A DNA stretch of 64,000 bases from NCBI RefSeq assembly GCF_029227915.1, contig NC_079878.1, positions 34,933,501 through 34,997,500 of the forward strand. The letters run 5' to 3'. The DNA comes from Hydractinia symbiolongicarpus (taxonomy: Eukaryota > Cnidaria > Hydrozoa > Anthoathecata > Hydractiniidae). Position 1 is the first letter of the stretch. Each line of letters starts with the position of its first letter. The notes under the pieces were generated by a model. It made no database searches and was not told the DNA's origin. It saw only the letters and a program-made list of their open reading frames with translations. Below, one piece after another: positions 37,001-49,950 of this stretch. Made by a program: the position numbers and the translations under genes.

Positions 37001-40000
37001 TTTCTTACATAAAGCGCTACCACAGCGCCCAGTGTAATCGCTGAGTTCCGACAATCACGTCCAATTAAGAAGAACGTTATTTCTTGGAGTCCAATTGTCT
37101 CATTTATCACATTTATCAGGTCACAGTCCAAAATCAGTTAAACTGAGTCCCACAGTCAATAGTTTCATTGTTAAAAGCGATGCAACCTAGTAATATCATA
37201 AAAATATCGCTAAATACATGTTGCTACGAATATGTGACCCAACCGTTGTAACTCAAACGGATTGATACTGTTACAAAGACAATGAAAGGTAATTTCTGAA
37301 GCTGTCGCTATTTCTTCAGCGCGCGATAACGGCTAGGATTGGTCCCACAGTAAAAAATGACTTATAAATCTAAATTTTTAAATGAAGCGCCACCACAGCG
37401 CCCAGTGTAATCGCTGAGTCCCGGCAATCATGTCAAGTTAAGAAAAATGTTATTTCTTGGAGTCCAATCGTCTCATTTATCACATTTATCAGGTCATAGT
37501 CCAAAATTAGTTCAATTAAGTCCCACAGTCAATCGTTTCACTGCTAAAAGCCATACAACCTAGTAATACTGGAAAAATGTCACGAAATACATGTTGGTAC
37601 GAACAAGTGACTCAACCGTTGTAACTCAAACGGATTGATATTGTTATAAAGACAATGAAAGGTAGTTTCTGAAGCTGTCGCTATTTCTTCAGCGCGCGAT
37701 AACTGCTAGGATTGGTTCCACAGTAAAAAATGACTTATTTATCTAATTTCTTACATAAAGCGCTACCACAGCGCCCAGTGTAATCGCTGAGTTCCGGCAA
37801 TCATGTCAAGTTAAGAAGAATGTTATTTCTTGGAGTCCAATCGTCTCATTTATCACATTTATCAGGTCACAGTCCAAAGTTAGTTCAATTAAGTCCCACA
37901 GTCAATCGTTTCACTGTTAAAAGCGATGCAACCTAGTAATATAAGAAAAAATCGGTAAACACATGTTGGAACGAATATGTGACCCAACCTTTGAAACTCA
38001 AATGGACTGACCCCGTTAGAAAGTCAGTGAAATATAGTATTTGAAACTGTCTCTATTTCTTCAGCGCGCACTAACGGCTACGATTGGTCACACATTAAAA
38101 AAATGACTTTCTTATCGCTGAGTCCCGGCAATCATGTCAAATTAAGAAGAATGTTATTTCTTGGAGTCCATATTTATCATTTATCACATTTATCAGGTCA
38201 CAATCCAAAGTTAGTTCAATTAAGTCCCACAGTCAATCGTTTCACTGTTAAAAGCGATGCAACCTAGTAATATGAGAAAAAAATCGGTAAATACATGTTT
38301 TTACGAATATGTGACTCAACCGTTCTAACTCAAACGGATTGATACTGTTAGAAAGACAATGAAAGGTACTTTCTGAAGCTGTAGCTATTTCTTCAGCGCG
38401 CGATAACTGCTAGGATTGGTCCCACAGTAAAGAAGGACTTATTTATCTAATTTCTTAAATAATCCGCTACCACAGCGCCCAGTGTAATTGCTGAGTTCCG
38501 ACAATCTCGTCCAATTAAGAAGAATGTTATTTCTTGGAGTCTAATTGTCTCATTTATCATATTTATCAGTTCACAGTCCAAAATCAGTTCAATTAAGTCC
38601 CACAGTCACTCGTTTCACTGTTAAAAGCCATACAACCTAGTAATACCGGAAAAATATCACGAAATACATGTTGGTACGAACATGTGACTCAACCGTTGTA
38701 ACTCAAACGGATTAATACTGTTAGAAAGACAATGAAAGGTAATTTCTGAAGCTGTCGCTATTTCTTCAGAGCGCGATAACGGCTAGGATTGGTCCCACAG
38801 TAAAAAATGACTTATAAATCTAAATTTATAAATGAAGCGCTACCACAGCGCCCAGTGTAATTGCTGAGTTACGAAAATCTCGTCCAATTAAGAAGAATGT
38901 TATTTCTTGGAGTCCAATTGTCTCATTTATCACATTTATCAGGTCACAGTCCAAAGTTAGCACAATTAGGTCCAACAGTCAATCGTTTCACTGTTAAAAG
39001 CCATACAACCTAGCAATACTGGAAAAATGTCACGAAATACATGTTGGTACGAATATGTGACCCAACCGTTGTAACTCAAACGGATTGATACTGTTAGAAA
39101 GACAATGAAAGGTAATTTCTGAAGCTGTTGCTATTTCTTCAGCGCGCGAAAACTGCTAGGATTGGTCCCACAGTAAAGAATGACTTATTTATCTAAATTT
39201 TTACATGAAGCGCTACCACAGCGCCCAGTGAAATCGCTGAGTTCCGGCAATCATGTCAAATAAAGAAGAATGTTATTTCTTGTAGTCCATTTTTCTCATT
39301 AATCATATTTATCAGGTCACAGTCCAAAATCAGTTAAACTGAGTCCCACAGTCAATAGTTTCATTGTTAAAAGCGATGCAACCTAGTAATATCATAAAAA
39401 TATCGCTAAATACATGTTGCTACGAATATGTGACCCAACCGTTGTAACTCAAACGGATTGATACTGTTACAAAGACATTGAAAGGTAATTTCTGAAGCTG
39501 TCGCTATTTCTTCAGCGCGCGATAACGGCTAGGATTGGTCCCACAGTAAAAAATGACTTATAAATCTAAATTTTTAAATGAAGCGCCACCACAGCGCCCA
39601 GTGTAATCGCTGAGTCCCGGCAATCATGTCAAGTTAAAAAGAATGTTATTTCTTGGAGTCCAATCGTCTCATTTATCACATTTATCAGGTCACAGTCCAA
39701 AGTTAGTTCAATTAAGTCCCACAGTCAATCGTTTCACTGTTAAAAGCCATACAACCTACTTATACTGGAAAAATGTCACGAAATACATGTTGGTACGAAC
39801 AAGTGACTCAAACGTTGTAACTCATACGGATTGATATTGTTATAAAGACAATGAAAGGTAGTTTCTGAAGCTGTCGCTATTTCTTCAGCGCGCGATAACT
39901 GCTAGGATTGGTCCCACAGTAAAGAATGACTTATTTATCTAATTTCTTACATAAAGCGCTACCACAGCGCCCAGTGTAATCGCTGAGTTCCGACAATCAC

Positions 40001-40711
40001 GTCCAATTAAGAAGAATGTTATTTCTTGGAGTCCAATTGTCTCATTTATTATATTTATCAGGTCACAGTCCAAAATCAGTTAAACTGAGTCCCACAGTCA
40101 ATAGTTTCATTGTTAAAAGCGATGCAACCTAGTAATATCATAAAAATATCGCTAAATACATGTTGCTACGAATATGTGACCCAACCGTTGTAACTCAAAC
40201 GGATTGATACTGTTACAAAGACATTGAAAGGTAATTTCTGAAGCTGTCGCTATTTCTTCAGCGCGCGATAACGGCTAGGATTGGTCCCACAGTAAAAAAT
40301 GACTTATAAATCTAAATTTTTAAATGAAGCGCCACCACAGCGCCCAGTGTAATCGCTGAGTCCCGGCAATCATGTCAAGTTAAGAAGAATGTTATTTCTT
40401 GGAGTCCAATCGTCTCATTTATCACATTTATCAGGTCACAGTCCAAAGTTAGTTCAATTAAGTCCCACAGTCAATCGTTTCACTGTTAAAAGCCATACAA
40501 CCTAGTTATACTGGAAAAATGTCACGAAATACATGTTGGTACGAACAAGTGACTCAACCGTTGTAACTCAAACGGATTGATATTGTTATAAAGACAATGA
40601 AAGGTAGTTTCTGAAGCTGTCGCTATTTCTTCAGCTCGCGATAACTGCTAGGATTAGTCCCACAGTAAAGAATGACTTATTTATCTAATTTCTTACATAA
40701 AGCGCTACCAC
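34041..40711 (+). repeat. Block 10: alternating A/B dimers (746-bp higher-order period)
   Basis: Full units start at 34041 (A), 34414 (B), 34787 (A), 35161 (B), 35534 (A head, B tail), 35906 (A), 36279 (B), 36652 (A), 37024 (B), 37397 (A), 37770 (D), 38474 (A), 38847 (A head, B tail), 39220 (B), 39593 (A), 39966 (B) and 40339 (A). One shortened C unit starts at about 38111. A and B alternate through most of the block. The dimer at about 39.3-40.0 kb is repeated immediately downstream (offset 746), sharing AAACTGAGTCCC, CAATAGTTTCATTG, AAAGACATTGAAAGG and TATACTGG. Several A units share ACGAACAAGTGACTC and TTGATATTGTTATAAAG. Confidence 0.87.
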
Positions 40712-43700
40712 AGCGCCCAGTGTAATCGCTGAGTTCCGACAATCACGTCCAATTAAGAAGAATGTTATTTCTTGGAATCCAATCGTCTCATTTATCACAT
40801 TTATCAGGTCACAGTCCAAAATTAGTTCAACTTAGCCTTGCAGTCAATCGTTTCATTGTTAGAAGCGATGCAACCTAATATTATCAGAAAAATATCGCTA
40901 AATACATGTTGGTACGAATACGTGACCCAACCGTAGTAACTCAAACGGACTGACACCGCAACAAAGTCAATGAAATGTAATTTTGAAACTATCGCTATTT
41001 CTTCAGCGTGCGATAACGGATAGGATTCGTCCCACAGTAAAGAATGACTTATTTATCTAAATATTTAAATGAAGCGCTACCACAGCGCCCAGTGTAATCG
41101 CCGATTTCCGGCAATCATGTCAAATTAAGAAGAACGTTATTTCTTGGAGTCCAATTTTCTCATTAATCACATTTATCAGGTCACAATTCAAAGTTAGTTC
41201 AATTAATTCCCACAGTCAATCGTTTCACTATTAAAAGCGATGCAACCTAGTAATATGAGAAAAAAATCGGTTAAAACATGTTGGTACGAATATGTGACCC
41301 AACCTTTGAAACTCAAATGGACTGATCCCGTTAGAAAGTCAGCGAAATATAGTATTTGAAACTGTCTCTATTTCTTCAACGCGCACTAACGGCTAGGATC
41401 GGTCCCACATTAAAAAAATGACTTTCTTATCGCTTAGTCCCGGCAATCACGTCCAATTAAGAAGAATGTTATTTCTTGGAGTCCAATCGTCTCATTTATC
41501 ACATTTATCAGGTCACAGTCCAAAATTAGTTCAACTTAGCCTTGCAGTCAATCGTTTCATTGTTAGAAGCGATGCAACCTAATATTATCAGAAAAATATC
41601 GCTAAATACATGTTGGTACGAATACGTGACCCAACCGTTGTAACTCAAACGGACTGACACCGCAACAAATTCAACGAAATGTAGTTTTTGAAACTATCGC
41701 TATTTCTTCAGCGTGCGATAACTGCTAGGATTGGTCCCACAGTAAAGAATGACTTATTTATCTAATTTCTTAAATAAAGCGCTACCACAGCGCCCAGTGT
41801 AATTGCTGCGTTCCGAAAATCTCGTCCAATTAAGAAGAATGTTATTTCTTGGAGTCCAATTGTCTCATTTATCACATTTATCAGGTCACAGTCCAAAGTT
41901 AGCTCAATTAGGTCCAACAGTCAATCGTTTCGCTGTTAAAAGCCATACAACCTAGTAATATTGGAAAAATGTCACGAAATACATGTTGGTACGAACATGT
42001 GACTCAACCGTTGTAACTCAAACGGATTGATACTGTTAGAAAGACAATGAGAGGTAGTTTCTGAAGCTGTCGCTATTTCTTCAGCGCGCGATAACTGCTA
42101 GGATTGGTCCCACAGTAAAGAATGACTTATTTATCTAATTTCTGAAATAAAGCGTACCACAGCGCCCAGTGTAATCGCTGAGTTCCGACAATCACGTCCA
42201 ATTAAGAAGAATGTTATTTCTTGGAGTCCAATTGTCTCATTTATCACATTTATCAGGTCACAGTCCAAAATCAGTTAAACTTAGTCCCACAGTCAATCGT
42301 TTCATTGTTAAAAGCGATGCAACCTAGTAATTTCATAAAAATATCGCTAAATACATGTTGCTACGAATATGTGACCCAACCGTTGTAACTCAAACGGATT
42401 GATACTGTTAGAAAGACAATGAAAGGTAATTTCCGAAGCTGTCGCTATTTCTTCAGAGCGCGATAACGGCTAGGATTGGTCCCACAGTAAAAAATGACTT
42501 ATAAATCTAAATTTTTAAATGAAGCGCTACCACAGCGCCCAGTGTAATCGCTGAGTCCCGCCAATCATGTCAAATTAAGAAGAATGTTATTTCTTGGAGT
42601 CCAATTGTCTCATTTATCACATTAATCAGGTCACAGTCCAAAGTTAGTTCAATTAGGTCCCACAGTCAATCGTTTCACTGTTAAAAGCCATACCACTTAG
42701 TAATATGAGAAAAAAATCGGTTAAAACATGTTGGTACGAATATGTGACCCAACCTTTGAAACTCAAATGGACTGATCCCGTTAGAAAGTCAGCGAAATAT
42801 AGTATTTGAAACTGTCTCTATTTCTTCAACGCGCACTAACGGCTAGGACCGGTCCCACATTAAAAAATGACTTTCTTATCGCTTAGTCCCGGCAATCACG
42901 TCCAATTAAAAAGAATGTTATTTCTTGGAGTCCAATCGTCTCATTTATCACATTTATCAGGTCACAATTCAATGTTAGTTCAATTAGGTCCCACAGTCGC
43001 TCGTTTCATTGTTAAAAGCCATACAACCAAGTAATACTGGAAAAAGGTCACGAAATACATGTTGGTACGAACATGTGACTCAACCGTTGTAACGCAAACG
43101 GATTTATACTGTTAGAAAGACAATGAAAGGTAGTTTCTGAAGCTGTCGCTATTTCTTCAGCGCGCGATAACTGCTAGGATTGGTCCCACAGTAAAGAATG
43201 ACTTATTTATCTAATTTCTGAAATAAAGCGTACCACAGCGCCCAGTGTAATCGCTGAGTTGCGACAATCACGTCCAATTAAGAAGAATGTTATTTCTTGG
43301 AGTCCAATTGTCTCATTTATCACATTTATCAGGTCACAGTCCAAAATCAGTTAAACTTAGTCCCACAGTCAATTGTTTCATTGTTAAAAGCGATGCAACC
43401 TAGTAATATCATAAAAATATCGCTAAATACATGTTGCTACGAATATGTGACCCAACCGTTGTAACTCAAACGGATTGATACTGTTAGAAAGACAATGAAA
43501 GGTAATTTCTGAAGCTGTCGCTATTTCTTCAGCGTGCGATAACGGATAGGATTTGTCCCACAGTAAAGAATGACTTATTTATCTAAATTTTTAAAAGAAG
43601 CGCTACCACAGCGCCCAGTGTAATCGCTGAGTTCCGTCAATCATGTCAAATTAAAAAGAACGTTATTTCTTGGAGTCCAATTTTCTCATTAATCACATTT

Positions 43701-44725
43701 ATCAGGTCACAATTCAAAGTCAGTTCAATTAGGTCCCACAGTCAATCGTTTCGCTGTTAAAAGCCATACAACCTGGTAATATTGGAAAAATGTCACGAAA
43801 TACATGTTGGTACGAACATGTGACTCAACCGTTGTAACTCAAACGGATTGATACTGTTAGAAAGACAATGAGAGGTAGTTTCTGAAGCTGTCGCTATTTC
43901 TTCAGCGCGCGATAACTGCTACGATTGGTCCCACAGTAAAGAATGACTTATTTATCTAATTTTTGAAATAAAGCGTACCACAGCGCCCAGTGTAATCGCT
44001 AAGTTCCGACAATCACGTCCAATTAAGAAGAATGTTATTTCTTGGACTCCAATTGTCTCATTTATCACATTTATCAGGTCACAGTCCAAAATCAGTTAAA
44101 CTTAGTCCCACAGTCAATCGTTTCATTGTTAAAAGCGATGCAACCTAGTAATATCATAAAAATATCGCTAAATACATGTTGCTACGAATATGTGACCCAA
44201 CCGTTGTAACTCAAACGGATGATACTGTTTGAAAGACAATGAAAGGTAATTTCTGAAGCTGTCGCTATTTCGTCAGAGCGCGATAACGGCTAGGATTGGT
44301 CCCACAGTAAAAATGACTTATAAATCTAAATTTTTAAATGAAGCGCTACCACAGCGCCCAGTATAATCGCTGAGTCCCGGCAATCATGTCAAATTAAGAA
44401 GAATGTTATTTCTTGGAGTCCAATTGTCTCATTTATCACATTTATCAGGTCACAGTCCAAAGTTAGCACAATTAGGTCCAACAGTCAATCGTTTCGCTGT
44501 TAAAAGCCATACAACCCAGTAATACTGAAAAAATGTCACGAAATACATGTTGGTACGAATATGTGACTCAACCGTTGTAACTCAAACGGATTGATATTGT
44601 TATAAAGACAATGAAAGGTAGTTTCTGAAGCTGTCGCTATTTCTTCAGCGCGCGATAACTGCTAGGATTGGTCCCACAGTAAAGAATGACTTATTTATCT
44701 AATTTCTTACATAAAGCGCTACCAC
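40712..44725 (+). repeat. Block 11: mosaic of F, D, A and B units
   Basis: Full units start at 40712 (F), 41084 (D), 41789 (A), 42161 (B), 42534 (A body with D variable segment), 43237 (B), 43610 (A), 43982 (B) and 44353 (A). Shortened units start at about 41426 (F) and 42875 (A). Two D segments, in units 41084 and 42534, share the rare ATCGGTTAAAACATG although the bodies before them differ. The second is joined through an unusual TACCACTTAGTAATATGAG, so it looks like a transferred tail. The unit at 43982 is 371 bp and contains ACGGATGATACTG with one base missing. Confidence 0.84.
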
Positions 44726-46410
44726 AGCGCCCAGTGTAATCGCTGAGTTCCGACAATCAAGTCCAATTAAGAAGAATGTTATTTCTTGGAGTCCAATTGT
44801 CTCCTTTACCACATTTATTAGGTCACAGTCCAAAGTTTGTTCAATTAAGTCCCACAGTCAATCGTTTCATAGTTAAAAGCGATGCAACCTAGTAATATCA
44901 GAAAAATATCGCTTAATTTATGTTGGTACGAATATGTGACACAACTGTTGTAACTGAAACGGACTGACACCGTTAGAAAGTCAATGAAATGTAGTTTTTG
45001 AAACTGTTGCTTTTTTTTCAGCGCTCGATAACGGCTAGGATTGGTCCCACAGTAAAAAATGACTTATTAATCTCACTTTTTCAATGAAGCGCTACCACAG
45101 CGCCCAGTGTAATCGCTGAGTTTAGGCAATCATGTCAAATTAAGAAGAATGTCATTTCTTGGAGTCCAATTTTCTCGTTTATCACATTTATCAGGTCACA
45201 GTCCAAAGTTAGTTCAATTAAGTCCCACAGTCAATCGTTTCACTGTTAAAAGCGATGCAACCTAGTAATATCAGATAAATGTCGCTAAATACATGTTGGT
45301 ACGAATATGTGACCCAACCGTTGAAACTCAAACGGACTGACACCGTTAGAAAGTCAGTGAAGTGTAGTATTTGAAACAGTCTCTATTTCTTCAGCGCGCG
45401 CTAACGGCTAGGATTTGTCCCACAGTAAAAAATGACTTATTTTTCTAAATTTATAAATGAAGAACTATCACAGCGCCCAGTGTGATCACTGAGTTCCGGC
45501 AATCATGTCAAATTAAGAAGAATGTTATTTCTTGGTGTCAACTTGTCTCTGTTATCACATTTATCAGGTCACAGTCGAAAGTTAGTTCAGTTAAGTCCCA
45601 CAGTCAATCGTTTCACTGTTAAAAGCGATGCAACCTAGTAATATCAGATAAATGTCGCTAAATACATGTTGGTACGAATATGTGACCCAACCGTTGAAAC
45701 TCAAACGGACTGACACCGTTAGAAAGTCAGTGAAGTGTAGTATTTGAAACAGTCTCTATTTCTTCAGCGCGCGCTAACTGCTAGGATTTGTCCCACAGTA
45801 AAAAATGACTTATTTTTCTAAAATTATAAATGAAGAACTATCACAGCGCCCAGTGTGATCGCTGAGTTCCGGCAATCATGTCAAATTAAGAAGAATGTTA
45901 TTTCTTGGAGTCAACATGTCTCTGTTATCACATTTATCAGGTCACAGTCGAAAGTTAGTTCAGTTAAGTCCCACAGTCAATCGTTTCACTGTTAAAAGCG
46001 ATGCAACCTAGTAATATCAGATAAATGTCGCTAAATACATGTTGGTACGAATATGTGACCCAACCATTGAAACTCAAACGGACTGACACCGTTAGAAAGT
46101 CAGTGGAGTGTAGTATTTGAAACAGTCTCTATTTCTTCAGTGCGCGCTAACGGCTAGGATTTGTCCCACAGTAAAAAATGACTTATTTTTCTAAATTTAT
46201 AAATGAAGAACTATCACAGCGCCCAGTGTGATCGCTTAATTTCCGGCAATCATGTCAAATTAAGAAGAATGTTATTTCTTGGAGTCAACTTGTCTCTATT
46301 ATCACATTTATCAGGTCACAGTCGAAAGTTAGTTCAGTTAAGTCCCACAGTCAATCGCTTCATTGTTAAAAGCGATGCAACCTAGTAATAACAGAAAAAC
46401 ATCGCTAAAT

Positions 46411-46430
46411 ACATATTGGTACGAATATGT
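46411..46430. other. 20-bp dyad, class J form with compensating change
   Basis: Arms ACATATT and AATATGT are exact reverse complements around GGTACG. Against the common ACATGTT..AATATGT form, J units change the left arm (G to A). Class A changes the right arm (T to C). Both restore full pairing. The same J form occurs at 47531-47550, 48277-48296 and 56447-56466. The J units at 53087, 57567 and 58687 read GGTACAAATATGT, which keeps the arms but alters the centre. Confidence 0.83.
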
Positions 46431-46783
46431 GACCCAACCGTTGTAACTCAAACGGACTTACACCGTTAGAAAATCAATGAAATGTAGTTTTTGAAACTGT
46501 CACTATTTCTTCAGCCCGTCATAACGGCTAGGATAGGTCCCACAGTAAAGAATGACTTATTAATCTAAACTTTTAAATGAAGCGCTACCACAGCGCCCAG
46601 TGTAATCGCTGAGTTCCGGCAATCATGTCAAATTAAGAAGAATGTTATTTCTTGGAGTCCAACTGTCTCATTTATCACCTTTGTCAGGTCACAGTCCAAA
46701 GTTAGTTCAGTTAAGTCCCACAGTCAATCGTTTCACTGTTAAAAGCGATGAAACCTAGTGATATCAGATAAATATCGCTAATT

Positions 46784-46803
46784 ACATGTTCGTACGAATA
46801 TGT
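46784..46803. other. 20-bp dyad, K variant with perfect central palindrome
   Basis: In this K unit the centre reads TTCGTACGAA, a perfect 10-bp palindrome that removes the usual G/G mismatch. The outer arms ACATG and TATGT keep the common G/T mismatch. Other K units have GGTACG here, so this is a single-unit variant. Confidence 0.75.
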
Positions 46804-46912
46804 GACCCAACTGTTGAAACTCAAACGGACTGACACCGTTAGAAAGTCAGTGAAGTGTAGCATTTGAAACAGTCTCTATTTCTTCAGCGCGCGCTAACGG
46901 CTAGGATTTGTC

Positions 46913-46990
46913 CCACATTAAAAAAATGACTTTTTTATCTTAATTCTTAAATGAAGCGCTACCACAGCGCCCAGTGTAATCGCTGAGTTT
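46913..46990 (+). repeat. Undeleted precursor of the short-unit junction
   Basis: At the K-to-L boundary the linker reads ACATTAAAAAAATGAC then TTTTTTATC, followed by 42 bases (46940-46981) and GCTGAG. In shortened units the same ATTAAAAAAATGAC linker is followed directly by TTNTTATC and then GCTGAG. Removing 46940-46981 gives the short junction, with ATC present at both edges (46937-46939 and 46979-46981). The same undeleted linker precedes the units at 49205, 52522, 53642, 57002 and 58122, and these boundaries belong to 374-bp units. A 374-bp unit minus 42 is 332 bp, the observed short length. Confidence 0.85.
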
Positions 46991-49950
46991 CGGCAATCAT
47001 GTCAAATTAAGAAGAATGTTACTTCTTGGAGTCAACTTGTCTCACTTATAACATTTATCAGGTCACAATCCAAAATCGGTTCAATTAAGTCCCACAGTCA
47101 ATCGTTTCACTGTTAAAAGCGATGCAACCTAGTAATATCATAAAAATATTGCTAAATACATGTTGGTACGAATATGTGACCCAACCGTTGTAACTCAAAC
47201 GGACTGACACCGTTAGAAAGTGAATAAAATTTAGTTTTCGAAACTGTCGCTATTTCTTCAGCGCGCGGTGACGACTAGGATAGGTCCCACAGTAAAAAAT
47301 GACTTGTTAATCTAAATTTTTAAATGAAGCGCTACCACAGCGCCCAGTGTAATCGCTGAGTTTTGGCAATCATGTGAAATTAAGAAGAATGTTATTTCTT
47401 GGAGTCCAATTGTCTCCTTTACCACAGTTATCAGGTCACAGTCCAAAGTTTGTTCAGTTAAGTCCCACAGTCAATCGCTTCATTGTTAAAAGCGATGCAA
47501 CCTAGTAATAACAGAAAAACATCGCTAAATACATATTGGTACGAATATGTGATCCAACCGTTGTAACTCAAACGGACTTACACCGTTAGAAAATCAATGA
47601 AATGTAGTTTTTGAAACTGTCACTATTTCTTCAGCGCGTCATAACGGCTAGGATAGGTCCCACAGTAAAGAATGACTTTTTAATCTAAACTTTTAAATGA
47701 AGCGCTACCACAGCGCCCAGTGTAATCGCTGAGTTCCGGCAATCATGTCAAATTAAGAAGAATGTTATTTCTTGGAGTCCAACTGTCTCATTTATCACCT
47801 TTGTCAGGTCACAGTCCAAAGTTAGTTCAGTTAAGTCCCACAGTCAATCGTTTCACTGTTAAAAGCGATGCAACCTAGTGATATCAGATAAATATCGCTA
47901 ATCACATGTTGGTACGAATATGTGACCCAACTGTTGAAACTCAAACGGACTGACACCGTTAGAAAGTCAGTGAAGTGTAGCATTTGAAACAGTCTCTATT
48001 TCTTCAGCGCGCGCTAACGGCTAGGATTTGTCCCACAGTAAAAAATGACTTATTTTTCTAAATTTATAAATGAAGAACTACCACAGCGCCAAGTGTGATC
48101 GCTGAGTTCCGGCAATCATGTCAAATTAAGAAGAATGTTATTTCTTGGAGTCAACTTGTCTCAGTTATCACATTTATCAGGTCACAGTCCAAAGTTTGTT
48201 CAGTTAAGTCCCACAGTCAATCGCTTCATTGTTAAAAGCGATGCAACCTAGTAATAACAGAAAAACATCGCTAAATACATATTGGTACGAATATGTGACC
48301 CAACCGTTGTAACTCAAACGGACTTACACCGTTAGAAAATCAATGAAATGTAGTTTTTGAAACTGTCACTATTTCTTCAGCGCGTCATAACGGCTAGGAT
48401 AGGTCCCACAGTAAAGAATGACTTTTTAATCTAAACTTTTAAATGAAGCGCTACCACAGCGCCCAGTGTAATCGCTGAGTTCCGGCAATCATGTCAAATT
48501 AAGAAGAATGTTATTTCTTGGAGTCCAACTGTCTCATTTATCACCTTTGTCAGGTCACAGTCCAAAGTTAGTTCAGTTAAGTCCCACAGTCAATCGTTTC
48601 ACTGTTAAAAGCGATGCAACCTAGTGATATCAGATAAATATCGCTAATCACATGTTGGTACGAATATGTGACCCAACTGTTGAAACTCAAACGGACTGAC
48701 ACCGTTAGAAAGTCAGTGAAGTGTAGCATTTGAAACAGTCTCTATTTCTTCAGCGCGCGCTAACGGCTAGGATTTGTCCCACAGTAAAAAATGACTTATT
48801 TTTCTAAATTTATAAATGAAGAACTACCACAGCGCCAAGTGTGATCGCTGAGTTCCGGCAATCATGTCAAATTAAGAAGAATGTTATTTCTTGGAGTCAA
48901 CTTGTCTCAGTTATCACATTTATCAGGTCACAGTCGAAAGTTAGTTCAGTTAAGTCCCACAGTCAATCGCTTCATTGTTAAAAGCGATGCAACCTAGTAA
49001 TATGAGAAAAATATCGCTAAATACATGTTGGTACGAAAATGTGACCCAACCGTTGAAACTTAAACGGACTGACACCGTTAGAAAGTGAGTGAAATGTGGT
49101 ATTTGAAACTGTCTCTATTTCTTCTGCGCGCGCTAACGGCTAGGATTGGTCCCACATTAAAAAAATGACTTTTTTATCTTAATTCTTAAATGAAGCGCTA
49201 CCAAAGCGCCCAGTGTAATCGTTGAGTTTCGGCAATCATGTCAAATTAAGAAGAATGTTACTTCTTGGAGTCAACTTGTCTCACTTATAACATTTATCAG
49301 GTCACAATCCAAAATCGGTTCAATTAAGTCCCACAGTCAATCGTTTCACTGTTAAAAGCGATGCAACCTAGTAATATCATAAAAATATTGCTAAATACAT
49401 GTTGGTACGAATATGTGACCCAACCGTTGTAACTCAAACGGACTGACACCGTTAGAAAGTGAATGAAATTTAGTTTTTGAAACTGTCGCTATTTCTTCAG
49501 CTCGCGTTAACGGATAGGATTGGTCCCACAGTAAAGAATGATTTATTTATCTAAATATTTCAACGAAGCGCTACCAAAGCGCCCAGTGTAATCGCTGAGT
49601 TCCGGCAATCACGTCAAATTAAGAAGAATGTTATTTCTTGGAGTCCAATTGTCTCATTTATCACATTTATCATGTCACAGTCCAAAGTTAGTTCAATTAA
49701 ATCCCACAGCCAATCGTTTCATTGTTGAAAGTGATGCAACCCAGTAATATCAGAAAAACATCGCTAAGTACATGTTGGTACGAATATGTGACCCAACCGT
49801 TGTAACTCAAACGGATTGATACTGTTACAAAGACAATGAAAGGTAATTTCTGAAGCTGTCGCTATTTCTTCAGTGCGCGATAACGGCTAGGATTGGTCCC
49901 ACAGTAAAAAATGACTTATAAGTCTAAATTTTTAAATGAAGCGCCACCAC

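Larger units (their letters stand above)
44726..49950 (+). repeat. H-to-P cassette, copy 1 (14 units)
   Basis: Units start at 44726 (H), 45099 (I), 45472 (I), 45845 (I), 46218 (J), 46592 (K), 46966 (L), 47339 (J), 47712 (K), 48085 (J), 48458 (K), 48831 (N), 49205 (L) and 49578 (P). These classes occur only in this and the two later cassettes. Marks of the family include GAAGAACTATCACAGCG boundaries, GTTCAGTTAAG, CCTTTGTCAGG in K and CACTTATAACATTT in L. A J-K dimer is duplicated near 47.5-48.9 kb (offset 746; CGCTAATCACATG in both K units). The left edge is inside the first H unit near 44.79 kb. The right edge is inside P near 49.81 kb, where ACTCAAACGG passes into the common TTGATACTGTTACAAAG. 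Confidence 0.87.

Noticed and set aside
39643-39834. 63-codon open frame in a class A unit
   Set aside because: It exists only because the usual CCTAGTAAT stop is mutated to CCTACTTAT in this unit. The nearly identical neighbour reads CCTAGTTAT and keeps the stop.
45450-45475. TATAAAT in I-unit linkers as a possible promoter
   Set aside because: It is an A/T-rich linker variant repeated in every I unit, with no transcript or gene downstream. The sequence alone is not evidence for a promoter.
46203-46385. 60-codon open frame, with near copies at 55865-56047 and 56239-56421
   Set aside because: A 1-base insertion (GCTTAATTTCC for GCTGAGTTCC) removes a stop and joins an upstream start to the monomer frame. 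The three copies are cassette duplicates, not independent conservation of a protein.
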